A stretch of DNA of 64,000 nt, taken from contig JAJHZJ010000694.1 of NCBI GenBank assembly GCA_023548195.1, positions 2,170,001-2,234,000 on the forward strand, read 5' to 3'. The notes beneath the pieces are model-generated. The model did not search any database. It worked only from the letters and a program-made list of their open reading frames with translations, and was not told the DNA's origin. The position numbers were made by a program, and so were the translations under genes. This DNA comes from Bettongia penicillata ogilbyi (lineage: Eukaryota; Chordata; Mammalia; Diprotodontia; Potoroidae). Shown one piece after another: positions 1-9,999 of the stretch. Each line of letters starts with the position of its first letter. The first letter of the stretch is position 1.

Positions 1-320
1 TTTCTTTGTATTCCCCACAGTGCCTTGTACAAAGTAGTTAAGCAAAAAAAAAATGTTGATTGATTTCTTATGAATTAGATGGACATGAAGATCCCAACAA
101 GCTCCAAATCCTACTACTCAGGTCAAGAAATAGGGGATAAAAGGAAATTGCAATGGCTCTGACCAACACGTGCTACTTAGGACTTGGAAGGAGAAGAGAA
201 AGAAGGAAAAAAAGAATGAAACATAGAATGTGAGACAGGAAATGCAGAAAGGGCTCCCTAGAGAGGTTTTCAGCAACTCAAAATTAGAGGAAGAGAATTT
301 AAGCCATCATAAGAATAACC
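1..320. other. No recognised feature
   Basis: AT-rich, A-rich sequence. The first 40 bases could be an L2 3' end (CCCCACAGTGCCTTG), but the rest is not recognised. Confidence 0.4.
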
Positions 321-570
321 TGCTAGGTAGTACAGTGCTGGGCCTAGACTCAGGATGACTCATCTTCCCGAGTTCAAATCTGGACTCAGATACCCCCTAG
401 CAATCTGACCCTGGGAAAGTCACTTAATCCTGTTGGCCTTACTTTCTCCATCTGCAAAATGAGCTGGAGAAGGCAATGGTAAATCACTCCAGTATCTTTG
501 CCATAAAAACCCCCCAGGGGGACACAAAAAGTAGGATATGACTGAAAATAACTGAACAACAACAAATAAT
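321..570 (+). repeat. tRNA-like marsupial SINE with AAC tail
   Basis: Begins GCTAGGTAGTACAGTGCTGG, has the GAGTTCAAATC box-B-like core, a GTCACTTAATCC segment, a CTCCAGTATCTTTGCC 3' part and ends in AACAACAAC. Same family as the copy at 44806-45052. A SINE, not a functional tRNA. Confidence 0.75.
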
Positions 571-584
571 AACCAAAAGAGACA

Positions 585-775
585 GTGTGGCATGAGAGTA
601 AGTATTCAGGAAGATCTGGGTTCAAGTAGTACCTCTAACATATTCCAGAGAGAGTAAGGCTAGTGACTGCACACATACACCTCCTTTACTTAAATCCAAT
701 CCACTTGCAAGTCATGGCATACCTTCCTGATGTCATGGTCCTCTTTGAGAATGAGGGACAAACAACCTGCAAGTA
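585..775 (+). repeat. Two abutting SINE fragments
   Basis: 585-655 looks like the 5' half of a MIR/tRNA-type SINE (GGAAGATCTGGGTTCAAGT). 657-775 is the 3' end of the RTE-tailed family also found at 1135, 20033 and 47066 (CAAGTCATGGCAT, GTCATGGTCCTCTT, GGACAAACAAC). Confidence 0.6.
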
Positions 776-830
776 GCAGTAGCTGCTCCACTGGGTACTC
801 AAGCGGCTAGTTCCAGTTGGGCAATATAGT

Positions 831-951
831 CCCTTCTTTCCTTCCTTTCTTCTTTCCTTTCTTCCCTCTTTCTTTCCTTCCTTCCCTTTTCCTTCTTTCC
901 TTCCTTCCCTCCCTCCTCACCCTCCCTGCTCTCCTTCTCTCCTCTCCCTCT
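831..951. repeat. Pyrimidine-rich tract, imperfect (TTCC)n
   Basis: About 120 bases of nearly pure C and T built of CTTCC/TTTCC units. Long open frames across it are compositional artefacts. Confidence 0.9.
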
Positions 952-1134
952 GTCCACATAGGCTATCATACCTTTACCTGCGGGTACTCTGCCCAAAGGA
1001 ATATAAATTTTGATCACTGAAACCTTGCAAGATATCTTGGGGTTGACAGGTTAGATTTCTTTCTTAGGGATAATATCTTAAACCCAGATCACTTTGGCTC
1101 TCATAGATTAGGCAACAACAGGTCCCAGTCCAAG

Positions 1135-1572
1135 CCTCACTTTGACATTGTTTGGGTCCTGATGGCTTAGAGTGACTGTAAATAGCATTGTTTCTATTTT
1201 GGCCACAAACTCTGAGAGTCTTCCCTCAGAATGTTGGGGGTTTTGGTTTGTTTTTTTTTTTTTGACTACATACAAGAGGTCTTTCTTTGTGTCATTTCTT
1301 ATTTAGCCTTAATCACTGAATGGGCATTGCCTCAGTCAAACTGAGACCTGGGAAAGACTTTAGCTTAAAAAGACCAAGGTCTCCCACAGCATCCAGGGCC
1401 ATCCTGATCCACATCTTGCCACTGCTCCCAGCTGCTTCTGCAGCGGAGAGTAAGGTTGGTCACTTTGCACAGTCCTCCCTTATTTAAACCTAATTCACTT
1501 ACAAGTCATGGCATCACCTTCTTGAAGTCATGGTCCTCTTCAAGCACAAAGGACAAACAATCACAATACCTA
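1135..1572 (+). repeat. RTE-tailed SINE-like element, copy 1
   Basis: Shares ordered blocks with 20033-20412 and 47066-47430: TTAGAGTGA, CACTGAATGGGC, AGACCAAGGTCTCCCA, GTGACTTTGCACAG-like text, CAAGTCATGGCATCA and GGACAAACAA. A poly-T run interrupts it at about 1247-1264. Confidence 0.65.
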
Positions 1573-1574
1573 AC

Positions 1575-1690
1575 TATATGACCCTCTGTGGCTTAAACTC
1601 CTTAGCACCCTAGGCAGCTCTAATACTATAAATTCCAGATGAGTGGCTGATGGGCATCACGGAAAGGAATTTCTACACCAGGAGTCCCCT
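1575..1690 (+). repeat. MAR1-type SINE 3' fragment
   Basis: CACCCTAGGCAGCTCTAATACTATAA-type text followed by a CACCAGGAGTCCCC end, like the copies at 48140 and 58885. Confidence 0.5.
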
Positions 1691-2750
1691 ACCCCATTGA
1701 AATTACAAGTCCAGACTAGAAAGAAAAAAAGAAGAATTAAAAGTCTCCCCCAGTTAATGGGTCCTATGAAAATGGCCATGGATAACAGACTATAATAACG
1801 CAGACAATGACAAACAGTAATTATTCTGATTATCCCTCCTATCACAGTAATCTAATGCTAAAATTTTAAGAAAAAAAAGATCACAAAATTAAAGACCATT
1901 TGAGTTAGTTCCTTTTCGGAAATGTGGGCCTTATTTGTCTTGGCATTCCAACAAAATGTCTGGGGTGCGATTCTGGGCTGTGAAGCAGACACAGTTGCAT
2001 TTCAAAGATGTGCACTGGGATTTCTTAGCTAACAAGGGTGCCATAAGGCTTAATTACTTAGAACCACGTTCTCACCTTGCTCTGTGCCCCTTGCAGTTCT
2101 TTGTGAAGTAAGTAGGATTTTTTTTTTTTTTTGCAGTTCAGTAAAATGAAAATTTAGCTACAAATATTTGCAAATTACCTGGAGGTCTATAGATGAAAAT
2201 TGTAGAGCCTCATTTATTTTTCAAATAGGAATATGTTCACATTTCCACCCTGGCTGTCACAGGCCCTGGTGTTACTTCAATCATATTCTATTTTCTTTGA
2301 TGAATTCCCAATTTCAGAAGTCTGGGTTGTTTCTATTTGTTTTTGTTTGTTTTTTTACAGTTGGTAGATTCTGCTTCTCTTAGATTTCCTAGTCTTAATC
2401 AAACAACTAGTAATGTCCTGTGGTATTGTGCCCTTATTTAACACCGCTCTCCAGAAATATTTAACACATTTTCTGTCAGGAGTCTAAACTTCCCTTTTGT
2501 CTCCAGAAGAATTACAATGTACTGTTTCAGATAGGCGTGCAGCCTCCTTATGCTTCCTTTGCAACTTTTTGATACAGACTGGGTTATCCCTGACTGTGTT
2601 TAGAAAATGATCAGGCCATTTTTTGCCTGCAGTCTTGCTCCCCACTGATTCACAATGACTGTCAAGATGGAAAGGTCTTTTACAGGAGAGAGGTAAATGT
2701 TGTGTGTTAAGGTTGTGTTCGGATTTCTTCTTGTCCCTGTCTGGCCCAAA
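1691..2750. other. No recognised gene or repeat
   Basis: AT-rich with short homopolymer runs. 1917-2160 is free of recognisable repeats and could be a small conserved stretch. Confidence 0.4.
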
Positions 2751-2754
2751 AGGC

Positions 2755-2945
2755 TCGTAGGCTTCAGAACTCGCAGGGTCCTACAAGATCATCTAGTCCA
2801 AACCCCTTGTTTTGTATATGAAGAGAGCAAAGGTTCAAAGGGGTAAGTGACTTATCCAAAGTAATAAGTGCAGTAAGAGCTGGAATTTTAACCTGGGCTT
2901 CTGACTCCAAATCCAGGGTTCATTCTATTATGTATTTCAAATGGT
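2755..2945 (+). repeat. MIR-type SINE
   Basis: Shows GATCATCTAGTCCAAACCCC, AAGGGGTAAGTGACTTATCC and CTGACTCCAAATCCAG in order, the standard MIR3-like core. Confidence 0.75.
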
Positions 2946-3119
2946 GATAGATCAATAAAATAATGTTACTTTTAAATAGTATCAAATGATTCCTAATAGT
3001 TCTTATCATGTTATACCCACCAGGATAGAGAATCTAGGTTCTTGGTATCAGTGAGGGGTTGCTGAGGCAGTTTGTTGATTGTGCCTCACTACTCTTCTCC
3101 CTGACAGTCTTCAGTGTTA

Positions 3120-3480
3120 GACTGAGTTTTAATTCTATTACGAAGGCCATAGGGAGCCATTGAACGATTGTGAGCATAGAAGTGACTTGTCCAGATTTAT
3201 GCATGGATAAGAGAAACTATTCTGGAAATGATAGGAAGGATGAATTGGGAGGGGCACCAGGCGTGGGGGGAACTATTAGGAAGCTAATACTGTAGAATGG
3301 GTAGATGATAGCAAAGGCCTAAATGGTGACAATGAGAGTAGAGAGGATGAAACAACCTTAAAGATGTATTACGGTGGTAATTCAACAACTGATTCTTCAT
3401 TGGGGTAATAGAAAGGGAAAAGTCAAAGAAGACATGAAAATTTTGAATGTGGATGACGGGGGATGCTACTGACAGAAATA
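3120..3480 (+). repeat. Fragment of an unassigned dispersed repeat
   Basis: Contains GGGAGCCATTGAACG, GAAGTGACTTGTCCAG, AGGAAGCTAAT and CCTAAATGGTGAC. This is the 3' part of a family also at 17270, 24130, 27305 and 58090. I do not assign its class. Confidence 0.5.
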
Positions 3481-3489
3481 AAGAAGTAA

Positions 3490-4080
3490 ATACATTATAT
3501 GTTGTATTAGAATATATTTATAATTATATTTTTATGTGGATAATGTGCATCATAATGTGTATAGTTTATGCTTATAGAAGACAGGATGCATGTGGGATAT
3601 AACATTCTGTAAATAGCACTAAAGAGATATTTAAGAATGATCATCAAAATTCAGGTTGGGGGCATATATAATATATCACTATTTACCTACCTATAAGTTA
3701 TTTAATATTCTCTTAACAGAAGGGCTTATTGACAGTATAAAACAAATTAAACATTTAGATATATGGGCAAATGGCATGGTCAGAGAAAGCAATGTATAAT
3801 TAACTATCGGTAATTAATAAGGAAATCAAAAGAGGAAATCTACCCAGGAGGGATGGGAAGCTATTAAGAATGTTTTGAAGACAGAAAGAAAAACAATTGA
3901 AAAAAGGAAAAAAGTGGGGAGTTCTCTAAATCCACTAATGTAGATGCAGAGGACCCCCTAGACTACTTTAGAATTCAAAAGTCATGTGCAAAAGACAGAA
4001 TCAAGGACAAGGAACAAGGAAAAATATATAATTATGACATGGTGCTATAAAAATAGTGAAGAACCAAAGCTCATGATTCG
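3490..4080. other. No recognised feature
   Basis: AT-rich, including TA-rich stretches near 3500-3560 and 3660-3700. Confidence 0.4.
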
Positions 4081-4200
4081 ATTCATTGAATTCAACAAAC
4101 TTTTATTAAGTGCCTAGATTGTGTGAGATATAGTCTAGTCAGTGAGGAAACAAAGACAAAAACGAAACAATCTCTACCCTTGAGAGACTTGTGCTCTACT
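4081..4200 (+). repeat. 5' fragment of the unassigned dispersed repeat
   Basis: CAACAAACTTTTATTAAGTGCC, then a degraded 'stored count' motif AACAATCTCTACCCTTGAGAG, matching the 5' part of copies at 17270 and 20725. Confidence 0.55.
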
Positions 4201-4261
4201 GAACAAAATATTCAAATATGTGAAGACTATTATACATAATAAATATATATTATTATATAAC

Positions 4262-4610
4262 TCTAAAAGGTAAAAAGCACTTTTCATATATTATCTCATT
4301 TGAACCTCACAACAACCCAGAGAAATCAGCATTATTACTATTTCTAAGAAAAAACTGAGGCTCAGAGAAAATAAATGACCATGATCATATGGTCTAGAGA
4401 GAGCCAAATGTCCTATTTTTCAAATCAGGGAAGAAAATGGAGTTCAGAAGGCACATGCCAGGGACCTTGACTCCCAGTCTTGGAAAAATTATTCCCTGTA
4501 TAACCTTGGACAAATCTCTTCTCTTTTCTGAGCTTGAGTTTCTTCACTTGCAAATGATCTCTAAGGTCTTTTCCAGCTCTAAAATCTATGCTCTCAAGTT
4601 GTAGAAAAGG
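4262..4610 (+). repeat. Two MIR-type SINE fragments
   Basis: 4262-4415: TATTATCTCATTTGAACCTC then AACTGAGGCTCAGAGA. 4470-4610: CCTTGGACAAATCTCTTC, CTTGCAAATGATCTC, CCAGCTCTAAAATCTATG. Both are MIR signatures. Confidence 0.65.
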
Positions 4611-4624
4611 AAAGAGAAATGACA

Positions 4625-5532
4625 AAGCACCATCATGATTTCATCAAGAATAGGTTGTGCCAAACTCAGTTAATTTTCTTTTTTTTTTTGAATGTGTGGT
4701 TAGACTGGTAAATTGGGGAGTGTGCTGCAGTCTCCTGAAATTTTATCAAAGCATTTGATAAAAATTTTTCATATTTTTTAATGAGATGGAAAAATATGGG
4801 CTAAGTGATAGTACAGTTATGTGGATTCTTGGTTGGACAACCAGATCCAGTCATTAATAGTTGGATATCCCTTAGAAGTCTCAAGTGAAATGCCCCAGGA
4901 ATTTTGGCCTTGTGCTGTTAAATATTTTGATCACTGACTTGGATAGAGACATCAGTGGTATGTTTGTACAAATCACAGATGACATGATGCTAGAAAGATA
5001 GGCAGGTCATTGGATGACAGATTTACATTATAAAGGGACCTTGAAAGGCTTAAATGCCAGGTTAAATCTAAGATGAAATTTGATAAGAATAAACATCATG
5101 CTTGAGTTCTAACAAAAATAGACCTCATAAGTATAAGTTCAGGAAGGAGGAACTTGGCTATATAGAAATTCATCTGAAAAAATTTGGGAGTCTTTTTTTA
5201 ATAGACTTCTAATTCAAAAGGAATCACACTGTGAGTGGACAAAAAAAGTGAAAGAAATATTACACTGACTTAAAAAGGGGCAAAATGAGGTGATAATATG
5301 GAAACTCATCCACCTCATATTTAGAGTGTTGTCTTCTTTTCTAGGCACTACATTTAGAAAGATCATGAATAAAGTGGAAAGTGTCTAAAGGTGGTGGATC
5401 AGGAGGGTGAAAGGACCTCAAAACATGCTATGTGAGATTCAGTTGAATTAACTGTGAATGTTTAGTGTTGGGGAAGAGGTACCATCATAGCTATTTTCAA
5501 GTATTTGCCATGTGGATGAAAGATTACACTTG
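4625..5532 (+). repeat. L3/CR1 LINE, 5' part of the copy
   Basis: The sense strand follows the L3/CR1 3' ORF: GGTTGTGCCAAACTC, GGATATCCCTTAGAAGTCTC, TTTTGATCACTGACTTGGAT, a decayed GATGACATGATGCT (FADD-motif region) and CAAGTATTTGCCATGTGG. Many indels and stops; non-functional. Confidence 0.7.
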
Positions 5533-5685
5533 GTAAAGTTGAAAGAGTACTGGCTCTGTAGTCAGGGCATCTGGGTTCAAATCTAGCTTTTGATGTTTTC
5601 AGTCAGTGTGACCTTGGGCAAGTTAATTTCCTCAGGCCTGTTTCCTCATCTATAGAATGAGAGGGTTAGTCTAGACGGCTTCTGA
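5533..5685 (+). repeat. MIR/tRNA-type SINE inside the L3 copy
   Basis: GAGTACTGGCTCTGTAGTCAG, GGGTTCAAATCTAGC, GACCTTGGGCAAGTTAA, CTCATCTATAGAATGAG. The L3 sequence resumes after it. Confidence 0.7.
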
Positions 5686-5689
5686 TAGT

Positions 5690-5962
5690 AGAGCCTGGAA
5701 CAGTGGGTGGAAGTTTCAGAGAATCAAATTTAGAATTGATGTAAAGGAAATTTTCCTAACAATGAGAACTATTCCAAAGCAGAATAGGATGCTTCAAGAG
5801 GCAGCGCACTCCCCCTCAAGAGGTCTTGGAGCAAAGGCCCGATAGTCATTTGTCAGATATGTTGTATAAAGAATTCTTGTTCAGGTATGGGTTGAAGTAG
5901 TTGACCTCTGAAGTCTTTTCTAACACAGAGTTCTGATTCTGTGGTCCTGGATATTTCAATGC
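5690..5962 (+). repeat. L3/CR1 LINE 3' end
   Basis: GAAATTTTCCTAACAATGAGA, GAGGTCTTGGAGCAAAGGCC, TTCTTGTTCAGGTATGGGTTG and GTTCTGATTCTGTGG are the L3 3' terminus, continuing 4625-5532. Confidence 0.75.
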
Positions 5963-6099
5963 TTTTAGATTGGTTGGGAGTAGGGATGGAGAGACCCGTA
6001 GATTTGGCCAAGGACTCAGCTTCTAATGGCTTCTTGTACTCTGTTCTATTCTGCTAAATTTAAAAAATCTTTTCAGCTTTCATCTTCTTCCTTCCCATC

Positions 6100-7450
6100 C
6101 CCCCAAATGAAAAAGAAAACTTTACTATTCACCTCCAGATGTTGAAAGCACTTTGCTTATTTAAAGAGGCAAACATTGAACATCGAAGAACATCACTCCA
6201 TTTCTGACATTTCATTGTTGCCTCCTTAGAAAAACCTATTCCAAAATGATGCATTTCTTGAGTGTAAGCAAATCTTATGATTGCTGGAACCCTCTAATGC
6301 TCTGACCTTAGACTCACTTAGGAATTATTAACATTCTCCAGGGAAACTGCATAATTCTCCACTTAGCCAAGGGCCTGAAATACTGGTGACACATTAACAA
6401 ATTATCTACTTTCATTGTAAGATATAGGCATATGGTTCATATCAAAATATTAAAACTGCCCCACTTCGGCTTTGGTGCTATCTCAGTCTCTTTCGAAATT
6501 CATAGAAATATTAATCCTTCAGGAGCTATTAGTAATGCATACATAGTAGCATTCTTGAGAAAGCTAATAATTATCTCACTGAGGAAAGTTCAACTTACTG
6601 CAGTCTTTCACTGCAGGAACAGAAAAATATTGTGACTTGTCATACTAATGCAAGTACTGTGGCAGCATAAACTAGACACGTAAGCTAACAATAATAAAGA
6701 TATACAGGTAGAATGTCACATTAAATCTAATGGATAAGATTAACAGCAAGTGGACCCTGTGATAAGAAAGGCTGAGTTGGAGACACTGGGACAAATCTCC
6801 CTTTCCTTATTACACTACTGTAATTATTTAGTCAGCACCTGCTGGACAGTGGCACTATTTTTAACAGTAGTAATAAAAATATGAAATTAGTGTGTGCCAA
6901 ACAAATGCACTGTAACTTGATAATGGAACTAGACAGAACTCTTACTGGGCCTCCTGAATCTATTAAGAGCAAACTTGTGAGACAATGAGCCCAATTTTCT
7001 GAATTGTGAAGCAGCTTTGGAGGGAGAGTCTTTAAGAAAAAAAAGTTTCTGTCAGTGGAACAAGTGAGGATGTCAGTATCTCTATCAAGATAACTTTGAT
7101 GCTATGTTATTTCTTCATACCTTTGCTGATTCATTATTCAACTGATGCCAATGTAGATCGAAACCTCTTTATGCTTGGTGGCAGCTATTTGTGAGTTACT
7201 GTGGCTAAAAATTTGCAATCTTAGATCAACTTGGTGATGAGTTTTGCAGAACTTCACTTTGTCCTCAGATGGCTGATGTGTCTAATACCGGACCCATATT
7301 GAAAACCTTTTCAGCTTGATAGGACCTACCAGAGAGATCAGAGCTTATGCTCTGCTAGCATACTAAACTCTACCATCACAATGAAATAATAAATATCTAA
7401 TTCTACAGGAAAACATTTATACACTAGACTCTTACTAGCTTAGGGAACAG
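6100..7450. other. Repeat-free stretch, candidate conserved non-coding DNA
   Basis: About 1.3 kb without recognisable interspersed repeats, AT-rich, with many TAAT/ATTA cores and no long open frame. In this setting (intergenic, beyond the CpG island) such stretches are often enhancers. Function is inference only. Confidence 0.35.
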
Positions 7451-7615
7451 TACAAAAACCTTCCCCCAGAGGTTCTAGATTTTTAAAAATGAATAATCTG
7501 GTAAATGACAACGTGCTGCATGGTGTGATTTGGCTCTTCTTATCTCAGGATCTTTTCATCACTGTGTAGTAAATTGTAGTTGTAACTGAGGTAACATTAG
7601 GTAACAAATGGCTAG
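7451..7615. other. No recognised feature
   Basis: AT-rich sequence with nothing identifiable. Confidence 0.3.
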
Positions 7616-7880
7616 AATGTTGGATCTGAAGTCTGGAAGACCACCTGAACGTTCATGGCTTCTCTGTCATGGGTAGCACGTCCATCATCAGTTATCTGCA
7701 ATCATGGATGGTTATTGGATTGCTTATTTGTTTTTATTTTCTAAAACTTTTCTCATTTGTAACATGGGAATAACAATAGCAACAATATCTATGTCATGTT
7801 TTCTGTAAGGATAAATGGGATAATGTATGTAAAACACTTTGCAAATTTTAAAATGTTATATAGATGCCAATCATCATTAT
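7616..7880 (+). repeat. MIR-type SINE, interrupted
   Basis: GGATCTGAAGTCTGGAAGACC at the 5' side and GGGAATAACAATAGCAAC, GTAAAACACTTTGCAAATTTT at the 3' side, with unrelated sequence between. Confidence 0.55.
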
Positions 7881-8480
7881 CAGTGTCAGTTTTTGTATGC
7901 ATTGTATCTGTTTAATAAATACTATGGTAGAACACACATCCTCTCCCTTTTTTTTTAAATGGTTCAGCAAAAAATTGCCTTCTGTACAACCTCAGCGCTC
8001 AGGGCTATGTTAACTTTGCATAACTTGGGATTTCACCTCATTCCTTCACCTTCCTTTCTGAAAAATGATTCACACGGAGGCTGCTCAGCCCTCCTGTGCT
8101 GCGGGAATAACTAAAGTTTAAGCAGAGAAAAGCATCCTCAACAACAGGCAGTTTATTTGCCAGGAAGCAGCTTGGGAAGCATTCCCGGGGACTTTCCAGC
8201 AATACAGACGACTGTTTACTAAGATGGGCAATGGTTATGTGACCATGGTCATCGTAACCATCTCCCCAAGACTCTGGAGTTTGATTTAGGTCCTCTGGTG
8301 GCTAGTAGCATGCTCAAGTGCATGATCTGGAAACTCTGCTTCGTGATGAAATCAGAAGAGAAGGGCATCATTATCCCCTTCCTTCAGGACTCATTAGAGG
8401 AATGCTTGATACAGCTGCATAGGGGAATCTTGGCTCCTGTCCTAAACATGGTCTTATTGAGGGAGAGAGTGATTAAAAAT
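7881..8480. other. No recognised feature
   Basis: Nothing identifiable. An open frame from 8298 shows no known domain and runs into a SINE. Confidence 0.3.
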
Positions 8481-8484
8481 ATTA

Positions 8485-8720
8485 ATAAATGTCATTTCTG
8501 TAGCAATTTTAAGATGTGCAAAACACTTTCTTTAAAAAAAACAATACCCCATATAGTGGACAATACAGGGATTTTTACTGTCCCAATTTTACATATGGAG
8601 AAGTTAAGGAACAGAGAAGTTAAGTGATTTGCCCAAAGTCACAAAATTTTCAAGTGGCATAGTTTAAGCAAGGGTCCTCCACTGTAGCAACAGAGATGTG
8701 AAAACCTCTCTTTCCCCATA
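8485..8720 (+). repeat. MIR3-type SINE
   Basis: Short runs resembling ACAATACCCCATA, then GGAGAAGTTAAGGAACAGAG and GTTAAGTGATTTGCCCAAAGTC, the MIR3 core. Confidence 0.65.
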
Positions 8721-9395
8721 GTATCAGGGAGTCCCCACTATGCTTCTCAGTTTCCAGCTAGGGTTTTGTTCTATGGTAAGGAAAATGAGCATCCCTCCTA
8801 AGATTTCTGGTTGCAGTCCAGAATTGGTGATCCTCCACCAGGGAATACCAAGGCACAGAGTCCTGCATGGCTATCTAAAAGGAGCTCTAACTGAGATTTT
8901 AAAGCCAGCTCTTACTTCAAAATACAACACCAAGACTGTGATCATCCAGTCTTCTCTCCCCAATCAATGTTCCAGATCCATTTCCCTACCCAACAGCTGC
9001 TAAAAATTACCAATTAGCCTAGAAATGTAGTTGCCAAAGAACAAAAGATCTTATCAAATCCAAAAGCATTTATTAAAGTTTTGGGCACAGTGGAGGAAGA
9101 GTTATCAGATTATACAAAACCCCACACCTCCACAATCATAAACACATCTTCCAGAAAAGAATTTGTAGGTGCTGGACATGGCAGGCTCCAAATAATACCA
9201 CATAGAATAAAATGACTACATCTTAACAGAGGAGAAAATATTTCATTGACATTGCAGTTATCCCCAGGTCAGTTGCCAATGTATAGCCAGATTAATAAGA
9301 CCTAAGATCAGAATTTTTTCACATACACACACAGACACATGAAAGAATAATAATAAAAAAGGATATATAATACAATTAAATGACTTGATCCTGAA
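8721..9395. other. No recognised gene
   Basis: A frame at 8740-9003 has no recognisable domain. Part of 9040-9395 may be an early RTE segment, but I cannot show it. Confidence 0.3.
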
Positions 9396-9399
9396 TTAC

Positions 9400-9990
9400 T
9401 TAAAGAAGTATTGGAAATAGACAACAGAAATGACATTGACACTGACTATAATTATATCTCTAATTTAAACAATGTAAATTAAGTATCACATTAAGGAGAT
9501 CAAAAGAGCCAAGAAAGCACTCAGTCAACAAATGTGACCAACTTGCCAATTAGAGAGTGAGACAAGTGTTGCCAAAAGAAATAATAGGATGAAAAATAAA
9601 CTCATCTGTAGACTCTTACAAAGGACGAAAGATGATTATGAGCAACATTGTCTGTTAAAGCAGAGAAAAGAAATGGAGATAAAATCAACTTAAAGAAAGC
9701 TTGGCAAGATATCTAACAAAGCAAACATACCACTGGCATTCAAGGAAGGAAGACTATAAACAGAAAAGAAATGAAAAGAATTTGTAAAAATCACCATTTG
9801 TCTCCAATCCTATCTGGACCCTAACATCATAGTTCCTGCAGTGCTTGTAGAAAAGGTAGAACAAAGATGAGAAAAGCAGCTGGAACAGACCAAGTATATA
9901 TAAAAAGATCCATGTTGGGGATGATGGAATTGTGAGGACACTGAGGGATATGGATACAATTTATCACCCAGTTTATCACTCAATACAACT
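9400..9990 (+). repeat. RTE LINE, 5' part of the ORF2 remnant
   Basis: In broken frames the sense strand follows the region before the reverse transcriptase core: a GKAAGPD-like segment at about 9865-9895 (AAAGCAGCTGGAACAGACCA) and preceding KKxNRK...-type basic text. Frameshifts and stops throughout. It continues at 12690 after an L2 insertion. The left edge is uncertain. Confidence 0.5.
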
Positions 9991-9999
9991 ACTAGTGGT

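Noticed and set aside
799..1020. Open frames on both strands with Lys/Glu or Phe/Leu/Ser bias
   Set aside because: They translate a pyrimidine-rich simple repeat; the same holds at 19742-20113.
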